Of a stretch of 64,000 bases of DNA, positions 56,056-64,000 are shown one piece after another. Under the pieces are notes generated by a model. That model had not been told where the DNA came from, ran no database searches, and was given only the letters and a program-made list of their open reading frames with translations. Location of the stretch: assembly GCA_963576565.1 (NCBI GenBank), contig OY755045.1, positions 6,817,477 to 6,881,476 on the forward strand, read 5' to 3'. This stretch comes from Aspidapion aeneum. Its lineage: Eukaryota > Arthropoda > Insecta > Coleoptera > Brentidae. The position numbers were made by a program, and so were the translations under genes. Position 1 is the first letter of the stretch, and each line of letters opens with the position of its first letter.

Positions 56056-56094
56056 GACTGATTTACTATGCAGAGGTAAGGGATAGTTTATACA

Positions 56095-56292
56095 TAGGGT
56101 TGCCAGACACCATGATTTGGGCGTAATTTCCACTTGCTGCCTAGCTTTCAGAGGATATTGATGAAAATGCAATGATAATAATAAAACTAGTGCACATAGA
56201 GCAAGCCAAAGGAAACTTCTGACTTTTCTCCTTCAAAGTTTTTGAACATGTTTATTAAGAAAAATCTTTTCTCTCAGAATCTGGCAACCATA
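56095..56292. mobile_element. hAT MITE (198 bp) with perfect 8-bp TSD
   Basis: Ends TAGGGTTGCCAGA and TCTGGCAACCATA, flanked by TTTATACA at 56087-56094 and 56293-56300. It lies directly downstream of the SMIM30-like ORF. Confidence 0.88.
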
Positions 56293-56300
56293 TTTATACA

Positions 56301-56869
56301 TCACAATTTATTGACAATCAATCTTTTCCTTTGGATGAGGAAAATGAATTGACCTATTATCAGCAAAGCCAGCAAATCAACCAACTTTACTTTTTGGTTG
56401 ATTCCAAGAAAAAATAATATAGGTTTATGTTATTTCTTGAATTTTGTGTTTACAGCATCCAGCATTATTGTTTAACCCGTCAACTGGCAAGGTCCTCCAC
56501 ATTCACATATCACAATTTTATGTGTAACACTCTAAATCCTGTAAACAAATGGCAAAGTTTCTCACAATTAAAAAATGAAGCATTTAATTTTAAGGCAAAA
56601 ATGTAAAATAAACTTTTTCCAATACAGTTAGTTTTTTAAGGAAAGATTCTTATATGGGTATTTAAAAATTTGCAAAAACTGACTTTTTACATTTTTACCA
56701 TTTATTAAAAAATTAAAAATTTTTAAAAACAAAGGAGAGCTATACAGGACCTTATGTTTAGCAAAAAATGTTTCATAAACTTTTTCGTATCGCCTACACT
56801 TTTTTCACAAAAAGATAAAGAATAACTCTTTCCTAAAATTAATAAAAAAGTTTTCCATATGATTCCAAC
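56301..56869. other. Arm of an older degenerate inverted repeat
   Basis: The segment with CTTTACTTTTTGGTTGATTCC and CTTATGTTTAGCAAAAAATG is echoed in reverse complement at about 59580-59765. The insertion of the 2.5-kb element at 56870 now separates the two arms. No gene is seen. Confidence 0.4.
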
Positions 56870-57639
56870 TTAGAGTAATAATAATATAAAGAGAAGAAGT
56901 AAACCGCGGCCCCGTGTAAATTTTCCCTATTCATGGCGGTCATTCCTGAAAACTTAGAATTTGCAGAATCTCCGGCGATGGCAACATAGCTGCGTCACTG
57001 GAATCATCTCGAAAAAACCACACTGGGCTGAATTTTCATAGTATTTTCAGAAACATAGCACTTCTTGTTTATTTTTACGTCCAACTAAGTTCTTTTTTAC
57101 AAAAATAAAACTCAGCACACAGAAAAAAAACACCAAAAATTCAATATACCGAGTCCGACGGCCAAGACAACACTGCATTTAATACAAACACATGTTACTG
57201 TCGACCTTAGAGCTTAGGAATATCTGGGCTAACCGTTCACGACTTGAGGACCCACCTAATTAAACTTGTTGCCATTATATAAGTGAAAAAATAATCTTTT
57301 GCTTAAAACTCGTAGACAATGATTGAGTAGAAATAAAACTTTGGACTTCCATTGTCTTTATCTGAGGGCACGGCAGTGCCTCGCAAAGTTCGCGCTGCCG
57401 TACCATCTTTTCTTGAAACATTTCAGCCCATATTTGACCTATCTAAAGCTCTACTTCGGAAAGAGCTACGAATCTCATACTTTGCACAGTCGTAGAACTT
57501 CATAGAGTTAACAACCCCTCCAAGTTTCAAGGACTTCTATAAAGTAGTAAAGTAGTTACGAAATTTCAAAAAACGTCGAAATTGCCACTCACTCACTGAC
57601 TCACTCACTCATGTATAGATCACCAAAATTCTACTGTAC

Positions 57640-58130
57640 TTCCAGACCTACTATAAAGCTGAAATTTGGCGGACTAATAGAAATTATGACCAAACCCCTG
57701 GAAAAAATCAAAAAGCCCCAAAATTTTAATATACTGATATGAACCGAACCGAACCTCCCCTATATATGTAAAATTATTTAAAAGTAACATTACCCACTTC
57801 TAGCAATACTAGAGAGCTGAGCTTTGGCAGCCTGATAGGAACTATAATAAAACTATAGGAAAACCCCAAAATTCTAATTTACTTCCCTCCCATATAAATG
57901 TAAAGTTATGCAAAAGTAACACTGCCCACTTCCAGAAACGCTAGAGAGCTGAGCTTTTTAAGACTGAAAGACACTATGATAAAACTATAGGAAAAAATTT
58001 TAAAACACCAATATTTTAATTTACTTCCCTCTCCTATAAATGTAAATTTATATAAAAGTAACAATGCCCACTTCCAGAAGCGCTAGAGAGCTGAGAAAAA
58101 AATTAAAGGACCTCAAAATTTTAAGTAAGG
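57640..58130. repeat. Tandem units of about 110 bp
   Basis: CCCACTTC(C/T)AG(A/C)AA followed by GCTAGAGAGCTGAGCTTT recurs at about 57790, 57925 and 58070, with TATA(A/T)ATGTAAA(A/G)TTAT and AAAACTATAGGAAAA between. The same unit flanks copy 2 of element A at 62270-62510. Confidence 0.65.
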
Positions 58131-58239
58131 CATTGCAAAAGTTTTGAACAATATTCCGCATATTTTACTATTTTGAAAATTAAATATTATCCAATTCCTT
58201 TAAAAAAGAAGTGAAATCATAACAAAAACATTTTATGTA

Positions 58240-58535
58240 AAAATAACCAAGTACGCGGCATTCCGTAAAAAGAATTGAGATAAAAGTAAAGTCAAGTTCT
58301 CCAATACAAATTTCAAAATGAAAGTAAGAAACTAGTTTGGAAATGTTTTTCTAAACTTGGCTATTACGGCTGTAAATGACTCAGACACAGTGCTTAATTG
58401 AACATAAAGAAGATTGGCTGTAATAGCAAAGTTTAGAAAAACATTTCCAACTAGTAAAAATCTTTCATTATGAAATTTGTATGGGAGAACTTGGCCTTAC
58501 TTTTATCTCAATTCTTTTTACGGAATGCCATTTTT
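58240..58535. repeat. Inverted repeat, arms of about 120 bp
   Basis: GCATTCCGTAAAAAGAATTG and AACTAGTTTGGAAATGTTTT at the left are mirrored at the right, centre near 58387. A partial copy closes the window (63870-63960). Confidence 0.7.
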
Positions 58536-58676
58536 TATGAAATGTTCTTGTGTTGGTTTATTTTAAACAGGACGTTTCAGTAAGTATATCTAACCGTTTT
58601 TAAGTGTAAACTAAACAATCCAGTCTAAAGGCTACTACTTATACTACTTGTTGTGCAGTCGGCCCGCCCCTTTTTT

Positions 58677-59005
58677 ACCTTCCTAGCCCGCACAGCAACG
58701 GCTAGAGAAGGTATTGTTTTCGACAAAAATTTTTTTTTGAGATAACACCGAAAATGTGTTATTTGGGTGTATTTTGACCTACCCTAGCAATATCGTCGTG
58801 ATGTCTGTCTGTGTTGTGTGTGTATGTATATCTGTCCGTAACGCGATAGCTCCTAAACCGCTTAACCGATTTACATGAAATTTTTAGGTAAAATAGTACT
58901 CGATACTGCAACGAGCTGATTAGATTTTAGTCAAAATTCGTGAATGCTAATGACAGTTTTTTGACAGTTAAAAAATGCTAACTTTTTAATGGAACGTCGC
59001 ATCGC
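58677..59005 (+). mobile_element. ACCTTCCTAGC-family Helentron-like copy, 3'-truncated
   Basis: TTTTTT precedes ACCTTCCTAGCCCGCACAG; a GT/TG-rich microsatellite (58800-58830) and the CTCCTAAACCGCTTAACCG block follow. The 3' hairpin is lost where element A sequence resumes. Confidence 0.65.
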
Positions 59006-59413
59006 ATCGCAAAACAAAACCCGGCCCTGCTAACAGGAAATCCGTAATATGATGTCATACACCTGTTGCCACGTCCTGAAAAAATTGTGGGAAAAGTGGC
59101 CGTTCATAAATTATGTTGTCTAAATGAGTTTTTATCGCAGATTGTAATAAGAAATACACAGCATAAAACGACGCGACGCGGGCTAATAAGCGCATGACAA
59201 ATTATCGCACGGTTTAAATAGCCTAACCAACTCAAAGCACTAAAAATTTGGTAAGGTAAGAAGTTGAACCTTACTTATTATTTATAAAATTTTACAGAGG
59301 CAGAGGAGCCGGCAACAGCGGAAAGGTACATTGTTTACCAACAAATGAATGAATGACCGCCGAAACCGGGGTTACTACTTCTCTTTATATGTTATTACTC
59401 TGAGGATTCCAAC

Positions 59414-60418
59414 TATTTCTTGATGCTACCTGCGAAATAAATAAAAGAGTTATCTTTAGCATTTGGTGTTATTTTCACTCCAAATTCTCGGTAATGCCTT
59501 GTCACAAAAGCCTATTAAATGGATAATTTTTGTAGAATTTTAAGACTTAATATTATTTGTGACAAGTGTAAAAAAAAATTGTAGAACATTTTTTGTTAAA
59601 CATAAAATTCTAAACAAGCCTCCAAAATATGTTTTGAATTTTTATTCAATGGCATATAAAGTAAAATGTAATTTTTTACAAATTTTGAAATATTTAACCC
59701 AAAAACACATAATTTAAGTTATATATTTTTTTTCTTGGAATCGATCAAAAAGTAAAGTCTGTCAGTTATTAAACATTGGACGATAAACATTTATTAATAA
59801 ATTTATACAATCCCCCCATTATAGTTAAATAGCTGCATTTTGTCAGTCGGTAGATATATGCATTTTGCTAAAAGATGTTTTTTTAATTTTTAGGTCTACC
59901 AAAGGATCCAATATTTAATTGTTGTTCCAGGCAACTACTGGAATACATAGTTTTTACATACTGAACAAACCTATTTAATCATGTGATACTTAGTGGTAAG
60001 GGTAAAAATGTAAACAAAAACACATTATTTCATAAAAAAAAGATTTATTTTTGATTTTTAATTTATAGTAACAACAGGGGACCCTTAAAACTAAATTAAA
60101 AAAACTAATACAGTTCATGTCATTATTTTTGGGACAACTTTTTACAACTTTTTTTTGTTGGCCTATGCTTTTTGTTATGGTAAACAACTGATAACTGTCA
60201 AAAAGTTATCTCAAAAATTATGATATATAGTTTACTCTAACATATTATATGTAAATTATATGGTGATATACTTGAATATGAAAAAATAGAAAATAAATAA
60301 ATATCCAGCCAAAATAAAAAACTGAAAACTTTTTTATATTATTATTTTTATTTAAACATTTTTAATGTTTAATAAAATTTTGAAAGGACAAGTATACTTC
60401 ATATTATATCTATAGGTA
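59414..60418. other. Intergenic, AT-rich; remainder of an old inverted repeat
   Basis: 59580-59765 mirrors 56375-56790 at low identity. No exon was recognised. A possible 3' UTR exon of the SMIM30-like gene (acceptor AATTTTTAG at 59887-59895) cannot be tested here. Confidence 0.35.
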
Positions 60419-60424
60419 TTTATT
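60419..60424 (-). terminator. Poly(A) signal of RPA1
   Basis: TTTATT on plus, AATAAA on minus, about 100 bases beyond the stop codon. Confidence 0.5.
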
Positions 60425-60525
60425 TTGGTTAGATTTTATAGGGAAATATGCAAATAGAACTTAGTAAATATGACAAAAAAAATATGTTCTTTTTTGGTGT
60501 AATAAATATTAGACCCAGCAAATTT

Positions 60526-62120
60526 TTACTCTTCCAAATGCTGTGCTATTTGAGTACATAGGTGATTATTGTATTCTTCATAGTTGAGAGGATCCACTCT
60601 GACAACAATAGTTTTGAGTCTGGCCTCATCCTGTAAGAAAATAAACGGATCTATAATGGATCTGATACCTTCCTAGCCCATTAGCACACTCCATGTAAAC
60701 TCCACGCTATATCAGCCTTAAAAATAGTTTTTGTAAATATCTTAGAAACAGAAGATCCTACGAGGTTTTTAGTAATAACAAAAATTATTAAGAAAAACTT
60801 CTTATTCCGAAACTCGCGTCGATGATGCTCCGTTAGGAAGGTAAAAATAAAGTAAAAAGAAGAGATATGGTACAGGGTGACCGAGATAAAATAAAATGGT
60901 TTTTTGAAAAAAGTAGAAAGCCGAGAAAAACTTTGTTAACGTCATCCAAATAGCTGTAGTCGCTTATAGAAAACTACACAATTTTATTAAATATTTTTAC
61001 AAAAAACGATATTTCAACTTTTCACCCACTGGTAAATTTTAAAACAAGAAATAAAATCCTTGTTTCATTTGCAAACTTATTTGTTTCCTGCCATTTTTTT
61101 TGCATCTTTAACGTTTTAGAGAAATTGGCTGTTGCCGCCAAAGGCTGCTGACAAAATAAAAAAATATTCCAGTATGGTATGGCGAGTATATCAAAATAAA
61201 CAAATTAATTAAAACTTATTTGGCATGCCTAATAATGTAGTGCCTATAGGTAAATATATACATGCCAAATTTGAGCTAAATATCCCAAGAACTGCAGGAG
61301 CAATAAAAAAACAAAATTTTAACACCCTATATCTCGAAAACTAAGCATTTGTGAACCTATGTTTATATCAACTTTTTGTCTTGAAATCACTTAAGGAATT
61401 TAACATTAAAATTATGTTATTAAATTTTGAAACTCGAAGGGCTCGAAATGGCGTCACTTTTTTAAAATGCATAATTTTTTGCACAATCGCTTTTATCTCT
61501 AAATATTGTTCTGGTTCTAATACACGCCTTCTAAAAATCTCATAGTTTTTTAAAGCAAAAAAGTTTAAAAAATCCTCAACTTGACAAAAAGTTTTTTTTT
61601 TCACAAATGACCTCCTTCAGGGGACCATGACCTTGGGACACCCTGTATAACTTTAAAAAATTTCGAGTTTTTTTTATAATTCAATGTAATTCTACAAATC
61701 CCCATCCTCAATAAAAAAATTAATGGTCTTATCTAAGAGTAACAAAGAAGTTATGTCCCGAATTTGTTTAAAATTGGTTTAATAGTTTTTGAATTATCGT
61801 GTTCCAGATAGACAGACAGTATGTGCATTGGTTTTTTAACATAAACATTTTGAGTGTTTTTTTTTTGTATTGAAATGCTGAAAATAACGATACCACATTC
61901 ATAAGTTTTTTTGGGTCCAACTTACATTATAATTCTCCACTTTAGCTCGAAACTTCATCATGTACTGAGTAAAATGCCTCTTACTCAAAATTTCTGTCAG
62001 TTTTGGATCTTCGTGCTCGAAATATTCTCCAAGCTCATCAGCTGTCTGTCCAATGATCTTCTCAGCCTCGGAACTGAATAAGTTCACCCATTGATTACCT
62101 GAATAGTCACCTACGTTCAT
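60526..62120 (-). CDS. RPA1: RPA1 (replication protein A 70 kDa subunit), last two coding exons
   Basis: Minus-strand coding exons are 62120-61926 (65 codons) and 60630-60526 (34 codons plus TAA), phase 0, joined across a 1,295-bp GT-AG intron. The first reads MNVGDYSGNQWVNLFSSEAE, IIGQTADELGE and FRAKVENYN; the second starts DEARLKTIVVRVDPLNYEEY. This matches the C-terminal DNA-binding domain C of RPA1, which bears the trimerisation helix contacting RPA2/RPA3 (vertebrate equivalents: NQWVT.F, ILG, FRVRVK.ETYNDE and D.KPVDYREY). The ATG at the exon start is internal, not the initiator. Upstream exons (DBD-F, A, B and the zinc ribbon) must lie to the right of the window. The intron holds a MITE and a Helentron-like copy. 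Confidence 0.9.
60632..60846 (-). mobile_element. ACCTTCCTAGC-family copy ending at the RPA1 last-exon acceptor
   Basis: Minus strand: TTTATTTTTACCTTCCTAACG at the 5' edge, the TACGAAGTTTTTCC-like block, then GGGCTAGGAAGGTATCAGATCC, ATTATAGATCCG and TTTATTTTCTTACAG, where the AG is the splice acceptor of the last coding exon. TTTATTTT occurs at both edges. Internally deleted (about 215 bp). Confidence 0.7.
60873..61645. mobile_element. CAGGGTG MITE in the RPA1 intron
   Basis: CAGGGTGACCGAGATAAAAT at the left and GGGACACCCTG at the right, both flanked by TA (60871-60872 and 61646-61647). The inner AACACCCTATATCTCG (61320) may be another relic end. Confidence 0.45.
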
Positions 62121-62522
62121 CTGAAATAAAAATAAATGGATCGATGACGGATCTGATACCTTCCTAAATTTCAAAAAACGTCGAAATTGCCACTGTACTT
62201 CCATGCTACAAAGCTGAAATTTGGCAGACTGATAGAAAATGTGAAAAACTCAAAAATCCCCAAAATTCTAATTTACTCCCCTCTCCTATACATGTAAAGT
62301 TATGTAAAAGTAACATGGCCCATTTCCAGAAGCGCTAGAGAGCTGAGCTTTGGCAGACTGATAGGAATAATAATAAAATTATAAAAAAAAAAATTAAAAA
62401 ACCCCAAAATTTTAATTAACTTCCCTTTCCCATCATTGTAGTTAAGTAAAAGTAACATTGTCCACTTCCAGGAATGCTAGAGGGCTGAGCTTTGAAGGGC
62501 TGATAGGCACTATGTTAAAACC
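62121..62522 (-). mobile_element. Element B: repeat whose 3' end adjoins an RPA1 acceptor
   Basis: On minus it carries ~110-bp units (AGCGCTAGAGAGCTGAGC, 62270-62500) and ends AGGAAGGTATCAGATCCGTC, ATCGATCCA, then TTTATTTTTATTTCAG at the exon (acceptor AG at 62121-62122). It continues on the far side of element A copy 2 (63687-64000), so A is inserted in B here, whereas in copy 1 B-like sequence lies inside A. Confidence 0.55.
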
Positions 62523-63686
62523 TTAGAGTAATAATAATATAAAGAGAAGAAGTCAACCGCGGCCCCGTGTAAATTTTCCCTATTCGTGGCGGTCATACCT
62601 GAAAACTTAGAATTTGCAGAATCCCCGGCGATGGCAACATAGCTGCGTCACTGGAATCATCTCGAAAAAACCACACTGGGCTGAATTTTCACAATATTTT
62701 CAGAAACATAGCACTTCTTGTTTATTTACACGTCCAACTAAGTTCTTTTTTACAAAAATAAAACTCAGCACACAGGAAAAAACACCAAAAATTCAATATG
62801 CCGAGTCCGCCGGCCAAGACAACACTGCATTTAATACAAACACATGTTACTGTCAGTGTCGACCTTAGAGCTTAGGAATATCTGGGCTAACCGTTCACGA
62901 CTTGAGGACCCACCTAATTAAACTTGTTGCCATTATATAAGTGAAAAAATAATCTTTTGTTTGAAACTCGTAGACAATGATTGAGTAGAAATAAAACTTT
63001 GGACTTCCATTGTCTTTATCTGAGGGCACGGCAGTGCCTCGCCAAGTTCGCGCTGCCGTACCATCTTTTCTTGAAACATTTCAGCCCATATTTGACCTAT
63101 CTAAAACTCTACTTCGGAAAGAGCTACGAATCTCATACTTTGCACAGTCGTAGACCTTCATAGAGTTAATAAACCCTCCAAGTTTCATGGACTTTTATAA
63201 AGTAGTAAAGTAGTTACGAAATTTCAAAAAACGTCGAAATTGCCACTCACTCACTCCTCTACAATAGGAAAAAGGATTCTTTTACCTGGGGATATTGTCC
63301 AAGTAGCTCAAAACGAAACCCGGCCCTGCTAACACAAAATCCGTAATATGATGTCATACACCTGTTGCCACGTCCTGGAAAAATTGTGCGAAAAGGGGCC
63401 GTTCATAAATTATGTTATCAGATTGTAATAAGAAATACACAGCATAAAACAACGCGACGCGGGCTAGTAACGCATGACAAATTATCGCACGGTTTGAATA
63501 GCCTAACCAACTCAAAGCACTATATATTTTGGTAAAGTAAGAAGTTGAACCTTACTTATTATTTATAAAATTTTACAGAGGCAGAGGAGGCGGCAACAGC
63601 GGAAAAGCTACATTGTTTACCAACAAATGAATGAATGACCGCCGAAACCGGGGCTACTACTTCTCTTTATATGTTATTACTCTGAG
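62523..63686. mobile_element. TIR element A, copy 2 (1,164 bp) with 9-bp TSD
   Basis: Ends as in copy 1 (TTAGAGTAATAAT / TTATTACTCTGAG), with GTTAAAACC duplicated at 62514-62522 and 63687-63695. It retains an uninterrupted middle (63245-63310, with CTCTACAATAGGAAAAAGG), showing that the 1.4-kb middle of copy 1 was acquired. GCGGCCCCGTGTAAATTTTCC and GGCGATGGCAACATAGCTGCG are shared blocks. No transposase. Confidence 0.8.
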
Positions 63687-64000
63687 GTTAAAACCATAGG
63701 AAAAAATTAAAAAACCTCAAAATTTTTAATAAAGCATTGCAAAAGTTTTGAACAATATTCCGCATATTTTACTACTTTCAAACTTAAATATTATTCAAAT
63801 CCTTTAAAAAAAGAATGAAATCATAACAAAAAACATTTCATATATAAAAAAGCCAAGAAAGCGAAAATGGTATTGCATAAAAAGAATTGAGATAAAAGTA
63901 AAAGTTCTTTAAGACAAATTTGAAAATGAAAGGTTCTCACTAGTTTGGAAATGTTTTTCTTTTTGGAAACTTGGCCGAAAAAAGGTTTCTTTCAGAGGTT
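63687..64000 (-). mobile_element. Continuation of element B to the window edge
   Basis: GGCATTGCAAAAG-like sequence and AAGAATTGAGATAAAAGTAAA match 58125-58300. Cut by the window end. Confidence 0.5.

Larger units (their letters stand above)
56870..59404. mobile_element. TIR element A, copy 1 (2,535 bp) with 9-bp TSD
   Basis: The left end TTAGAGTAATAATAATATAAAG and the right end CTTTATATGTTATTACTCTGAG are inverted; GATTCCAAC is duplicated at 56861-56869 and 59405-59413. Shared core with copy 2: 56870-57590 and about 59010-59404. Between them this copy has acquired ~110-bp tandem units (57640-58130), a palindrome and a Helentron-like copy. A 60-codon frame (57323-57505) is conserved in both copies, but so is the flanking DNA, so it is not evidence for coding. 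A 9-bp duplication fits Mutator-like elements; no transposase is seen. Confidence 0.8.

Noticed and set aside
57323..57505. 60-codon ORF conserved at 62981-63163
   Set aside because: The surrounding non-coding DNA of element A is equally conserved, so the frame alone is not evidence for a protein.
60631..61925. RPA1 intron as an introner (intron created by a TE)
   Set aside because: The repeat occupies only the 3' part of the intron, and the donor side is unrelated, so the repeat probably entered an existing intron.
61899..62204. 101-codon ORF starting at 62204 as a complete small gene
   Set aside because: The N-terminal codons come from repeat and pyrimidine tract. A clear acceptor at 62121 and similarity to RPA1 show an internal exon.
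1..64000. tRNA or rRNA genes
   Set aside because: No cloverleaf with A/B boxes or rRNA-like conserved stretch was noticed. A tRNAscan or Rfam run would settle it.

Overview
The window is insect nuclear DNA: AT-rich, intron-rich and dominated by transposable elements. GT-AG introns, an arthropod TATA/Inr promoter, RTE-type retrotransposon tails, and hAT, Harbinger, pogo and Helitron-like elements all point this way. A large, repeat-rich beetle-like genome is my best guess, but the species is not decided by the sequence. The identified protein-coding sequence adds up to under 3 kb.

Five protein-coding loci are supported. (1) Plus strand, 7.2-30.3 kb: a six-exon gene for a secreted Ser/Gly-rich protein of 270 residues, with a TATA box, a signal peptide and a poly(A) signal. 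(2) Minus strand, 33.9-34.7 kb: a complete three-exon zucchini/PLD6-type phospholipase D-like protein of 216 residues (piRNA or mitochondrial). (3) Plus strand, 35.1-42.5 kb: a complete seven-exon B3GNTL1-type GT2 glycosyltransferase of 352 residues, head to head with zucchini across about 330 bp. (4) Plus strand, 55.9 kb: a 38-residue SMIM30-like membrane microprotein. (5) Minus strand, 60.5-62.1 kb: the last two coding exons of RPA1 (replication protein A large subunit); the rest lies beyond the right edge.

The space between exons is repeat. 0-6.9 kb holds RTE fragments, (TA)n tracts, a palindromic element and a foldback element with a 9-bp target duplication. 8-18 kb (introns 1-3 of gene 1) holds Helentron-like repeats, a deleted hAT with a transposase remnant, a Harbinger nested in a hAT, and an RTE split by a TA-flanked MITE. 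19.7-23.4 kb (intron 4) is a higher-order satellite of about 708 bp built from four 166-183-bp monomers. 24.6-29.1 kb (intron 5) and 31-33.3 kb are kilobase-scale palindromes. 40-54 kb is mostly palindromic MITEs with CAGGGTGTCCC-like ends. 56.9-64 kb carries two copies of a TIR element with 9-bp target duplications.

The most interesting pattern is a Helentron-like repeat family. It has a 5' ACCTTCCTAGC end, a 3' inverted GCTAGGAAGGT, a GATCC-loop-GGATC hairpin, and T-runs at both edges. Its 3' end lies within about 20 nt of a 3' splice site, in sense orientation, at three of the fourteen introns seen here (B3GNTL1 intron 6 and both RPA1 acceptors). Other leads are a near-canonical type I hammerhead ribozyme motif in a MITE at 2.3 kb, an inverted duplication that copied a hAT MITE into both arms, and the nuclear-receptor half-site-rich satellite.
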